NCBI GenBank assembly: GCA_963422445.2 | Contig: OY729512.2 | Coordinates: 3,906,001 to 3,970,000 of the forward strand | DNA length: 64,000 bases | DNA from: G963422445 sp963422445 | GTDB taxonomy: Bacteria; Pseudomonadota; Alphaproteobacteria; Thalassobaculales; Thalassobaculaceae | Reading direction: 5' to 3' | Part shown: one piece after another, positions 43,224 to 51,539 of the stretch | Numbering within the stretch: position 1 is the first letter of the stretch | How the letters are laid out: every line of letters starts with the position of its first letter | Notes under the pieces: model-generated | What the model was told of the DNA's origin: nothing | Database searches by the model: none | What the model saw: only the letters and a program-made list of their open reading frames with translations | Program-made: the position numbers and the translations under genes

Positions 43224-44840
43224 ATGCCGGTTCTGCATGTTCTGGGCATGCAGATTGGGCTTCGGCATTTCAGCGCCGGTACGATTGAGTGGCTGAAGGG
43301 GGCGTCCGGCGAGACGGGCCGGACGCGCCATTCGCTGGCGCGCGCGTTGTGCGAGCGCGAGAACTGGCGCAACCCTCGGGGCGTTCCGTGTCTTGCCCAA
43401 GCGAGCAAGGCTCTGTCGCGGCTGGCGGACAAGGTGGGCATTTGGTTGCCCGAGGCGCGGGCGATGCCGTGCCGGACGCCGGGAACGGTGGGCGGCGAGG
43501 TCGAGCGGGGCTATCCGGACCTGGAACTGAGGTGCGGGCTGTCGGAGCTTGGGGAGGTCACGCTGGTCCCGGTCGGCGATGCGGCGGACAAGCGCTCGTG
43601 GCGGGAGATGATGGAGAGCCATCATCCGCAGGGGTGGTCGCGAAGGCCGGGTGCGGTGCTGAACTGGTGGATCGTTTCGTCGGTTCACGGCCGCCTTGGC
43701 GGCATCGGCTTCTGCGCCGCGAGCTGGCATCAGGCGGCCCGCGACGCCTTCATCGGCTGGTCGGCTGCGGCGCGGGTCGCCAACCTGACGCAGCTGGTCA
43801 ACCAGCATCGCTTTCTCCTGCTGCCCGGCGTCCGGGTCGACAATCTGGCGTCGCATGTGCTGGCGCTGTCGACGGCGCGCCTGGCCGGCGACTGGCAGGC
43901 GGCGCATGGGGCCGTGCCGTTGGCCGCCTACACTTATGTGGGTCCCGAGCGGCGCGGCACCTGCTACCGCGCGGCGGGCTGGAAGTGTTGCGCCGAGCGG
44001 ACCTCGGGGTCTCCGCCGGGGCGCCGCGCGGCGGCGCCGAAATCGGTGTGGATCAAGCCCTTGGCCGAGGGCTGGCGGGACGCCTTGTGCCGGGAGCCGG
44101 CGCCCATCCTCGGCACGACGCCCGAGCCCTGCCGGGTCAAAGGCGCGGACTGGGCCGACTTCGAGTACGGCCGCAGCTCGCATCCCGACGGCCGCCTGCG
44201 CAAGCGGCTGTTGGCGATGGGCCGGGCATGGGAGAATGCCCCCGGTGCGTCCCTGCCCGTGATCTTTCCCGCAGAGGCGGAGCAGAAGGCCGCCTACCGG
44301 CTGCTGTCCAACGACAGGATCAAGATGGACGACATTCTTCAACCCCACCGCGAGGCGACGGTCGAGCGCTGCCGGCTGGAGCCGGTGGTCCTCGCCATCC
44401 AGGACACCACGACGCTGAACTACAACGGCCACCGCAAGACCACGGGCCTGGTGGACCTCGGCGGCGGCGGCTCGGGAACAAGGGGGATCCTCGCCCATGT
44501 CGGGCTTGCGATCAGCGAAACCCGGCGTCCGCTCGGGGTGTTCGAACTCAACGCCACCCAGCGCGACGGCGCGGACGCGGCCGGCGAGGCCGAGCCGGAG
44601 AGCGTGCGCTGGCTGCGCCGGCTCGAGAGCGCCGGGCAGCTCGCGATGGCCTGTCCCGACACCCGCGCCCCGCCCGGCAAGCCTCCCGACATCCGCACCG
44701 TCGTGGTCGACCTCGCACGCGTCGCAGGCTTCCATCCCAGCAAGCAACAGCCCCTCCCCGGAACCGAGAAAATCTGGCAGGCATGGCAGCGATACAAAGC
44801 CGGAATCGACTTCATCAACGCATGGGACAACATCCAATGA
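43224..44840 (+). CDS. DUF4338 (DruA-family)-IS4 transposase fusion, internally deleted
   Basis: 538 residues in one open frame. Residues ~100-285 are a DUF4338 domain ('VLNWWIVSSVHGRLGGIGFC', 'ARDAFIGWSAAARVANLTQL', 'HRFLLLPGVRVDNLASHVLA', 'YRAAGWKCCAER', 'KSVWIKPLAEGWR') matching the free protein at 15112. From ~305 it is a Tn5/IS4 transposase: 'WADFEYGRSSHPDGRLRKRL', 'FPAEAEQKAAYRLLSNDRIK', and first catalytic Asp in 'VLAIQDTTTLNYNGH' (~394). After 'ACPDTR' (~484) the text jumps to 'APPGKPPDIRTVVVDLARVA', losing the ~200-residue stretch that holds the second Asp and the Glu. It should bind ends but not catalyse, and might act as an inhibitor. Confidence 0.85.
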   Translation: MPVLHVLGMQIGLRHFSAGTIEWLKGASGETGRTRHSLARALCERENWRNPRGVPCLAQASKALSRLADKVGIWLPEARAMPCRTPGTVGGEVERGYPDLELRCGLSELGEVTLVPVGDAADKRSWREMMESHHPQGWSRRPGAVLNWWIVSSVHGRLGGIGFCAASWHQAARDAFIGWSAAARVANLTQLVNQHRFLLLPGVRVDNLASHVLALSTARLAGDWQAAHGAVPLAAYTYVGPERRGTCYRAAGWKCCAERTSGSPPGRRAAAPKSVWIKPLAEGWRDALCREPAPILGTTPEPCRVKGADWADFEYGRSSHPDGRLRKRLLAMGRAWENAPGASLPVIFPAEAEQKAAYRLLSNDRIKMDDILQPHREATVERCRLEPVVLAIQDTTTLNYNGHRKTTGLVDLGGGGSGTRGILAHVGLAISETRRPLGVFELNATQRDGADAAGEAEPESVRWLRRLESAGQLAMACPDTRAPPGKPPDIRTVVVDLARVAGFHPSKQQPLPGTEKIWQAWQRYKAGIDFINAWDNIQ

Positions 44841-44852
44841 ACGGAACCTTCT
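44663..44852 (+). repeat. 190-bp direct repeat, copy 1 (left of IS630)
   Basis: The last 190 bp of the IS4-type transposase gene and its 3' flank, essentially identical to 46105-46294. The IS630 lies between the copies. Confidence 0.9.
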
Positions 44853-46078
44853 TATACCAAACGCAAGTCATATGAACCGATACAGTGAGGCATCGGGATC
44901 AGCACGATGGGGCTACGGCCCAGCTGCGCCGGGTCGTATTGGTGATGACGTCGGGCTGGTCGGTCAGCCATTGCCACCCCGTCCAGCAGGCGTCCCTCAG
45001 GGCGGAGACATCCTTGAACACGCGGTTGGCGAAGCGGTTCGATTTCAGGAACAGAATGATCTGCTCCATCGGATTGAGTTCCGGACTGTAGGGCGGCAGA
45101 TGCACGAGCGTCAGGTTGGGGGGAACGAGAAGGTCGCCCGAGCGATGCCAGCCCGCCCCGTCCAGCACAATCACGCCGTGCGCACCCGGCGCCACGGCCG
45201 CGCCGATCGCCGCCAGATGCTCGTTCATCGACGCCGTGTTCGCCCTGTCCGCCACGTGGGCGATGCCGACGCCGCGCTCTGCGCAGGTGGCGCCGAACAG
45301 ATAGACGTAGCCATAGCGATGGTCGCGCAGGATGCGCGGACGCTGCTTCCCATTCGCCCAGACCCGTGTCGTCATCCCCTTCTGGCCGATGCGCGCTTCG
45401 TCCTGGAACCAGATTTCTATCGGACCCGCCAGCGCCTCAGAGCTGAGCGCCGACGTCAACTGTGCCTCGAACTCCGCCACGAACGACCTCTGCCGCTCCG
45501 CGTCGGCTTTGGGGTGGACCGGCCGCCCCGAGACAAAGCGAAACCCGGCCCTTCGGAGCATCATACGGGCACCGCTCTCCGTATAGATGACCCCGAAGGC
45601 CTCCTCGATTTTCCGTAAGATGTCCTGAACGCGCCAGCGCGTCACACCGTCCCGCTCAAGCTCGGGACCCGCCTCGATCCAGGCGCCGATCTCGGCGATC
45701 TGCGCGTCCGTCAACCGGCCCTCGCTCCCGCCGCGCGGGAGATCCGCGAGGCCGTCGAAGCCCTCCGTGTTGTAGCGCAACACCCAGTCGCGCAGGATTT
45801 GAAGCTCCATGCCCTGCGCCCGAGCCGCCTCCGTGCGAGACGCACCCTCCATGATCATGGCGAGCGCACGCGCGCGCGACGCTTGCTTCGCGTCCCCGCA
45901 GTGCCTCGAAAGCGCGTGGAGCTCGTCCGCTGTGTGTGCCGTCCAGGTTATCGGCGTTGCCGCACTCATCGTCATCCTCCGGCGCTGGTGAGTCGATCAC
46001 CACAGTCTATGAAGGTCGTCCGGACCGTCACCCCAACATATTGGGATGGTGAGTCAATTTGGAGCGCGCTTGGTATAA
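44852..46078 (-). mobile_element. IS630-family element
   Basis: About 1.23 kb with terminal inverted repeats TTATACCAA (44852-44860) and TTGGTATAA (46070-46078), consistent with IS630 insertion at TA. It contains one intact transposase gene on the minus strand and looks complete. Confidence 0.85.
44899..45975 (-). CDS. IS630-family transposase
   Basis: 358 residues, intact. The N-terminal helix-turn-helix region includes 'ASRARALAMIMEGASRTEAA' and 'LRDWVLRYNTEGFDGLADLP'. The DDE core follows: 'IEIWFQDEARIGQKGMTTRV' (first Asp), 'HGVIVLDGAGWHRSGDLLVP' (second Asp) and 'LPPYSPELNPMEQIILFLKS' (Glu). Full length for the single-frame IS630 group. It is predicted to be active, unlike most elements in this window. 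Confidence 0.92.
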   Translation of the reverse strand: MTMSAATPITWTAHTADELHALSRHCGDAKQASRARALAMIMEGASRTEAARAQGMELQILRDWVLRYNTEGFDGLADLPRGGSEGRLTDAQIAEIGAWIEAGPELERDGVTRWRVQDILRKIEEAFGVIYTESGARMMLRRAGFRFVSGRPVHPKADAERQRSFVAEFEAQLTSALSSEALAGPIEIWFQDEARIGQKGMTTRVWANGKQRPRILRDHRYGYVYLFGATCAERGVGIAHVADRANTASMNEHLAAIGAAVAPGAHGVIVLDGAGWHRSGDLLVPPNLTLVHLPPYSPELNPMEQIILFLKSNRFANRVFKDVSALRDACWTGWQWLTDQPDVITNTTRRSWAVAPSC

Positions 46079-46104
46079 GTCTGGCTCAGATACCATCGCA
46101 TCAT

Positions 46105-46294
46105 CCGCGCCCCGCCCGGCAAGCCTCCCGACATCCGCACCGTCGTGGTCGACCTCGCACGCGTCGCAGGCTTCCATCCCAGCAAGCAACAGCCCCTCCC
46201 CGGAACCGAGAAAATCTGGCAGGCATGGCAGCGATACAAAGCCGGAATCGACTTCATCAACGCATGGGACAACATCCAATGAACGGAACCTTCT
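46105..46294 (+). repeat. 190-bp direct repeat, copy 2 (right of IS630)
   Basis: Same sequence as 44663-44852. Just upstream of this copy the frame reads 'WLRYHRIIRAPPGKPPDIRT', the native continuation expected in an undeleted transposase, so copy 2 retains the original context and copy 1 is the one next to the deletion. Confidence 0.9.
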
Positions 46295-46314
46295 CAGCAG
46301 TGGGAGATTGATAG

Positions 46315-46323
46315 GTCCCGCCC
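46315..46323 (+). repeat. 9-bp target duplication, right
   Basis: GTCCCGCCC, the partner of 43187-43195. Confidence 0.85.
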
Positions 46324-46346
46324 CCACCGTGCAAGGAGACCGAGAC

Positions 46347-46690
46347 ATGAGCGAAGTCCCGAATCGCCCCGTCTGCGCGAGCGCTAATGGCGAGCACCCG
46401 GCGCCTGACGGGCCGTTTCGCCTCAACGAGTACCTCACGAACCGCGCCTGCGGCGGGCTGGAGGAAGGCGGGTGGTGGTACGACACCGCCCGCTTCGTCG
46501 CCTCGTCCACGGCGCCTTCGGCACCGTGGACGAGGCGACGGCGGTGCGCGCCGCGAAAGCGAACTGGCTCGCCGACCGCCGGCAGGGCCTTCACCCGACC
46601 GACTCGGTGCTCTGCACCGGATGGCCGGTGCTTCGCATCGAGCCGCACGCCGGCGCGGACTTCCCCGCGACGCGGCCGCACTACGAGTGA
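46347..46690 (+). pseudogene. Plasmid-type hypothetical protein, frameshifted
   Basis: ATG 46347 gives 'MSEVPNRPVCASANGEHPAP' and 'LNEYLTNRACGGLEEGGWWY', then shifts near 46490-46500 to 'VHGAFGTVDEATAVRAAKAN' and 'LADRRQGLHPTDSVLCTGWP', ending 'ADFPATRPHYE' (stop 46688-46690). Joined length is ~113 residues. No domain is recognised. The gene directly follows the IS4-type element. Confidence 0.55.
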
Positions 46691-46824
46691 AGGCAGACCC
46701 GAGTCCGTCCCCGTTCGGGCCTCGCGCCCGCGCTTCGCGCGTCACGCTCGCCCTCCGGCGCCGGCAGGAGGCGGAGGCCCGGCCGGTATCGGGGCGTCCC
46801 GTCCACCGCCGGAGGAGTCCCACC

Positions 46825-47500
46825 ATGTCCCATTCGTGCTTCACACTCGCCGAGCGCGCCGAGGCCGTGTGCCGCCAGTACCTGCCGCACGGCCGGCGCC
46901 AGGGCCGCTACTGGGTCGCAGGCGACCTCGACGGCGCCCGCGGGCGCTCGCTCTATGTCCGCCTCCGCGGCCCCGGCACGCCAGGCAAATGGACCGATGC
47001 GGCCGAAGGCACCCATGGCGACCTCATCCGCCACCGCGTCAACGCGCTGCCGCTTCTCCTGCTTGCGCTTCCACCCCGAGCTTCGCTACCGCGAAGGCTC
47101 GTCCGTGCGCCGCCTGCCGGCGCTGGTCGCCGCCGTGACCGGCGACGACGGTGCTGTCGGTCGTCGCCGCGGTGCCCGAAGTGAAGGCCGCCGCCGCGCT
47201 CTCCGCCGGAAGCCTCGGCGCGTTCGCGCCTCCGCCTGGGCTGACGCGGCTCCTCATCGCGCGCGACAACGACGAGGAAGGGGAGCGGGCGGCGATGCGC
47301 CTCGCCCGGCGCTGCGCGCGGGCGGGCGTCGCCGCCCTGTGTCTCGTGCCCGAAGGCGACGACTTCAACGACGACCTCGTTGCACTCGGCCGCGACGCGC
47401 TCGCCGCGCGTCTCTCGCCGTTGCTCCGCGTTCCGCTCCGCACGGCTCATGCGAGTGGGAGTGTTCGGCTGGCTGAGGTCAAGAGCAGTGAAGGGAGAGG
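46825..47500 (+). pseudogene. TOPRIM-domain (primase/DUF7146-like) protein with two internal deletions
   Basis: ATG 46825 with GGAGG upstream: 'RAEAVCRQYLPHGRRQGRYW' and 'RGPGTPGKWTDAAEGTHGDL', the start of plasmid TOPRIM proteins. The middle is lost: reading moves to another frame for 'RFHPELRYREGSSVRRLPAL' and 'VAAVTGDDG', then to a third for 'VLSVVAAVPEVKAAAALSAG' and the TOPRIM motif 'TRLLIARDNDEEGERAAMRL'. From memory, homologues of ~350 residues have ~80 and ~40 additional residues at these joins, including the TOPRIM Glu (GIET). The frame then runs without a stop into the next gene. Confidence 0.75.
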
Positions 47501-47504
47501 GAGC

Positions 47505-48167
47505 ATGGCCCGCATCGTCAATCTGAAGCACGAGCCCGATGCCGTCGCGCGCGGCGCGGTGCGCATCGACCGCCGCACCCGCTGGGGCAACCCGTTTGTC
47601 GTGGGAAAAGACGGAACAAGGGACGAGGTGATTGCGCGCTACCGCGCATATCTCTGGCGCCGGATCCGCGAGGGCGATTGCGCCCGAGCGGATCCGGCGC
47701 CATCGACGGGTGCGTCTATGCGTGCTGGTGCCATCCGAAGCCGTGTCACGGCACGGTGCTCGCCCGCGCGGCGGCCTGGGCCGCCGCCGAGCTTCGCGCC
47801 CGTGCCGCTTGCGACCAGCCCATTCTGTTCCGGTCGCGCTGCCCGCAGTGGGGGTGGCTCTCGAACTTCGCCGGACCCGGCGGCGGCCGAGCGCATCCGC
47901 CGCGCAGCGACGGCGCGCGAGGCGCAACGCCTCGGGCGCGCCGTGCGCTGCCGCGACGACTGGGACGACGCGAAGCTCGCGCGCATGGCCGCAGGGCTGC
48001 TGCTCCGCTTCGCTCCGCAGCGCTCCGACACCGCGCGGCTGCTCGCCACCGGTGAGCGCGCACTCCGCCACACCACGCCCTGGGGCGCGCACGGCGACCC
48101 CTTCTGGGGCATCGGCCGCGACGGCACGGCGCTCGATTCCGCCGCGCTCGCCGGGCGCGTGCGCTAA
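47505..48167 (+). pseudogene. DUF4326-NADAR fusion protein, deleted and frameshifted
   Basis: ATG 47505 with GGGAG upstream. The DUF4326 part is 'MARIVNLKHEPDAVARGAVR' and 'RRTRWGNPFVVGKDGTRDEV', continuing in another frame as 'VYACWCHPKPCHGTVLARAA' (Cys/His motif). A NADAR domain follows, 'ILFRSRCPQWGWLSNFAG', then after a deletion 'AAERIRRAATAREAQRLGRA' and 'PFWGIGRDG' to a stop at 48165-48167. The missing stretch is where NADAR proteins carry 'W.TVEHYFQAQK'. NADAR enzymes hydrolyse ADP-ribose conjugates, including ADP-ribosyl-guanine in some toxin-antitoxin systems. Inactive here. Confidence 0.75.
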
Positions 48168-48248
48168 CCGCGTCCCGCTTGCGCTTCGCGGGAGGAAGAG
48201 GAGAGCGGGAGGGTGGGCAAGCCCACATGGAGAGAGGAGGGAGAGTCC

Positions 48249-48296
48249 ATGAACGCCGCCGCAAACCCGAGCACGATTCGGATAGCGCCCCGCTAC
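48249..48296 (+). pseudogene. Start of an unidentified gene, cut by IS1634
   Basis: ATG 48249 with GAGGGAGAG upstream reads 'MNAAANPSTIRIAPRYPG' and is interrupted by the IS1634 end at 48297. Too short to name. Its 3' part is not found beyond the element. Confidence 0.5.
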
Positions 48297-50458
48297 CCAG
48301 GTTGGCACTTTTTTTGTTCTGCTGTCCTTTATCGCTTTGATATGGGGTGATATTTTCTCGGCCGATTTCAACATGGCCCCACATTTTGTTGGATTCTGTC
48401 AGCGCGTCAGGCGGGCCCTCCTGCGGTGGATGGCGGGTTCCACGCCCGCCGCCGAGGAGATGTCGGCACCCTCGGCGGCCGGGCGCGTGTCCTGGCGGTT
48501 GACGATCAACGTGCCGTCGGTCTGGCGCAGGCGCGTGGTGATCCGCACCCAGGTCCGCAGGACCGTCGCGGACCGATGCCCAGCCCTTGTGGATGCCCCG
48601 CGCGGCCAGCCGGGTACGGATCAGATGCACGGCGTGATAGGCCAGCACCGCGATCAGCAGGTGGGCCGCGATGCGACGGTCGAACTGGTGCCAGATCGGG
48701 CGAAGGCCGAGTTCGGATTTCAGGCTGCGGAAGGTGGCCTCGAGGTCGGTGATGCGCCAGTACGTCCGAAGGATCGTCTCGATATCCCAGTCGATGTGGC
48801 TGGTGCGCAGCACATAGGCGCCGGCGCCCTCATCGGCCTCGTCGTATAGCGGCCTGCGCTTGAAGCGAACGGCAGACGCGTTGGCGCCGGTGTCCGCCTT
48901 CTCGAGCGTGATCTCGTAGTGCCTGGCGACCGCGGAGAAGCGCTGCTTGAGGCGGCCTACGCTCTCCAGCACCTTGTCGTAGCGCTTGAGGCGGCCCTTG
49001 ACCGGGAGGCCGCTGTGGAGCCTTTCCAGCGCCGCCTCGAAGCGGGTCCTCCTCAGGCCGAGGATCGAGGTCTCGGCCTTCTTCTTGCCCTCGCTGACGA
49101 CATAGAGCCGCGCCTCGCCGTCCTCGCTTGCGAGGCGCCAGGCGCGCACCTCGTGGTGCGCGCTGGTGATCAGCAGCGCCTCGGGCCCGCCCTCGGGCGG
49201 CGGCGGTTTGCCTCCCCGGCTGACCGCGATCCAGTCGTAGCCCGGCTCGCCCAGCCACGCGATGTTCTCCTCGGTGGCGATGCCCGCGTCCATGACCACC
49301 ATGGGCTTGGGCGCCGTGCCGCCGCACACCGCCTCGAGCCTGACCAGCGCGTCCTCCAGCCTGCCCGGCTCGCTCACGTTGCCCGGCAGGATCTCGCAAC
49401 TGCGCGGGAAGCCTGCACCGTCGAGCGCCAGCGCCAGCGTGATCAGCGGACAGTCGTCGCGCTTCTGCCTGGAGCGCCCGAAGCGGGGACGCTCGCCGTG
49501 CGTGTGGCCGTGATAGTGAAGGTTGGTGAGATCGTAGAAGGCGATGGTGTCGGGGATGTCGAGCAGCGAGCGCTCACGGTTGAACAGCTCCCGCTGGATG
49601 GCGGCGCGGTGGCGCCAGAGGAGGTCGCCGATGCGGTAGAGCGTCTTGCGCCGCAGTGCCTTGCGGTCGCCCTCCAGGTCGAGACGTTCGGCGGTCGCAC
49701 TGTCGCGGCGCAGCCAGCGGCTGGTCTCCCGCTCGCTGGCGGGATGGACCATCCTGGCGACGACCAGCGCGCTGGCGATGCGCCCTTCGCGGCCCTTGAT
49801 GCCCAGGTCGTGGAGGATGTCGGCGAAGCCGAGATCGTCGAGGGCCTTGAGGCACAGGCGCTCGCAGCCGACCGTGCGCGGGGTCTCGTGCTCCAGGGTA
49901 TCGAGGGCGACGGTGGCGATGTCGGGCTTGCGCGCCTCTTCCTGCACCGCTTCGGTGCGGAACCCCCTGGCCCTGAGCCTGGCGACGATGTCCTCGGCGG
50001 CGGCCTGCACGTCCGGCGCGGCTTGGAGCAGCGGCGGGCGGCCGTGGAGCAGCGCCTCGGCGAGTTCGGTGACCTCCTTCCACCTCTCGCGCGGGATCGG
50101 ATCGTGGGTGCCGAGATTGAGCAGCGTCCTGTGGCGCACCCTGTCGCCGACGCGCTGGGAGAGCATCAGCCGGTGGCTTCGCACGGGCTTGCCGTCCTTG
50201 TCGGTGTGGGTCTTGGTGGCCTTGATGTACATGGCGCAGGCGAAGGGTTGGCGATGTGTTGCGCAGACACGCTCGCCGGCGCGCCTGGCAAGGGGGATAT
50301 CGACGCAACGACAAAGTCCTGGCCCCACAAACGACCTCCGGGCGCCCACATCCTACATATAGGAGTTCAGGCGATGGCAGAGCCCAGTATATGATGTTCT
50401 CAGGCCGCAAACATCCCCCGATCAGGCACGGTCAGTGGAAAAAAACTGCCAACTTGGG
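48297..50458 (-). mobile_element. IS1634-family element
   Basis: About 2.16 kb with imperfect terminal repeats (CCAGGTTGGCACTTTTTTT at the left; the inverse, CCAAGTTGGCAGTTTTTTT, at the right). The left flank is a truncated island gene and the right flank is the middle of a minus-strand IS4-type transposase. The two flanks therefore come from different genes, which points to a rearrangement at this element. Confidence 0.85.
48399..50232 (-). pseudogene. IS1634-family transposase, frameshift near the C-terminus
   Basis: ATG 50232, chosen over an upstream extension because it gives the normal start 'MYIKATKTHTDKDGKPVRSH'. About 555 residues are in one frame with the family's motifs: 'TIAFYDLTNLHYHGHTHGER' (first Asp), 'KPMVVMDAGIATEENIAWLG' (second Asp) and 'YWRITDLEATFRSLKSELGL' (Glu), then 'RRIAAHLLIAVLAYHAVHLI'. 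Near 48567 the frame shifts. The last ~55 residues ('WVRITTRLRQTDGTLIVNRQ' to 'HRRRARLTR') lie in another frame with a stop at 48399. The catalytic core is intact, so residual activity cannot be excluded. Confidence 0.88.
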
Positions 50459-51491
50459 TTTGGTCTTCGCGATCACGCCGAGACCCTTGCAGGCCCGGTG
50501 CGTCGCAACATTCAGATCGCTGCCGTCCTGGATCGCCAGCACGGTCGACTGTGCCCGCATCCGACATAGCGTCCGCGCCTGGCGCCAGCCGCCAGGCCGG
50601 TGGTGGCGGCAGCGACACGGCCGGCCCGGCCACCCCCAGGCGTCGCCGCCAGTCGCGCACCAGCGGATACATCCAGATCCCCTTCGCCGGCACTTGTGCC
50701 CCTGCGTCGGCGCGCCGCCCGCGCCCGGCCGTCATGTCGACATGGATCCAGTTCGTCGCCCGCAAGCTGATCCCGCCATGCGCCGGACCGACAAAGGTCT
50801 CGACCAGCAGCGGGGCAACGCCATAGCGGGCCGTATCGTCGTCGGCCAAGCGGCCGAGACACAGGCCGAGCACCGTCGAGGCCAGGGTTCGGCCGGCCAG
50901 ACCGGGACGGATGAGAAACCGTGCCAGTCCGACCACCCGGTCGAGATGGGCCTCCCGGCCGGCCGCATCCCGGCCGATCCACCGGTCGCGCGGCTTCAGG
51001 ACCAGGGCCGAGGCTGCAACCACGCAACCGCCGAGCCAGCCGTGATCCGAGCCGACCAGATACCGCAGCTGCCGCCCGACATGAAACCCGGCCCCAGCGG
51101 ATGCTCGGCGTCCAGCATCGTCCCCAGCCGCCGACGCGCCGTGTCGGTCTCGGCCAACGTCACGAACAGACCCTCGACAGGGTCGACGCGGTCCGGAACA
51201 CCGACCGGCGGCGGAACCGCAACGGCCAGACCCCGGACAGCGCGGTCAACACCGCCGGCCGGGCCCGGCCGGCGGCAACGCCAGAACGCCCGCATGCGCA
51301 AGATCGCGAAGCGCCGCCAGACAGCCCGCGTCCTGCAGATAGGCGAGGGGATCGCGAAACCCGAAAGTCGTGCAGACCTCGCGGACGAATGCCATGCGTC
51401 CCGGAACGGTCCCGGGCGCCGGCAACGCCGCCAATGTGCGCCGTCCCACCTCCGGGAACAGCGTGCGGCGGATCAGATTTTGTGCGGTCAT
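50459..51491 (-). pseudogene. DUF4338-IS4 transposase, N-terminal half (second, diverged element)
   Basis: Minus strand from ATG 51491: 'MTAQNLIRRTLFPEVGRRTL', 'FVREVCTTFGFRDPLAYLQD', then a frameshifted DUF4338 core 'VVGLARFLIRPGLAGRTLAS', 'RLADDDTARYGVAPLLVETF', 'LRATNWIHVDMTAGRGRR', 'KGIWMYPLVRDWRRRL'. Out of frame near the end, 'STVLAIQDGSDLNVATH' carries the first catalytic Asp before the IS1634 end at 50458. The domain order DUF4338-then-DDE equals that at 43224, but the sequences differ enough to be separate elements. The rest of the transposase is missing on this strand. Confidence 0.75.
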
Positions 51492-51539
51492 GACCCCGTC
51501 ATAGCGGGTCCGGAATCTCAAGTTCAGAGAAAAAAAGCT

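Larger units (their letters stand above)
43196..46314 (+). mobile_element. IS4/Tn5-type element with DUF4338-fused transposase, containing a nested IS630
   Basis: Bounded by the 9-bp duplication GTCCCGCCC. The ends CTTTCAATAGGACACAG... (left) and the inverse of ...CTGTGGGAGATTGATAG-like sequence (right) match imperfectly (about 17 of 26). It carries a transposase gene with an internal deletion (43224-44840), an IS630 insertion (44852-46078) and a second copy of its own last 190 bp (46105-46294). It is likely immobile, though the ends could still be substrates. Confidence 0.8.

Noticed and set aside
44663..46294. A 190-bp target-site duplication made by IS630
   Set aside because: IS630 duplicates TA only, and the right copy keeps different upstream sequence. 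Recombination between IS4 copies explains it better.
19000..48300. Sequencing error as the general cause of the many frameshifts
   Set aside because: Flanking chromosomal operons of similar GC have no frame errors over ~17 kb, and several lesions are large deletions of conserved motifs. Homopolymer-linked shifts such as the C run in the SLOG gene remain open to this explanation.
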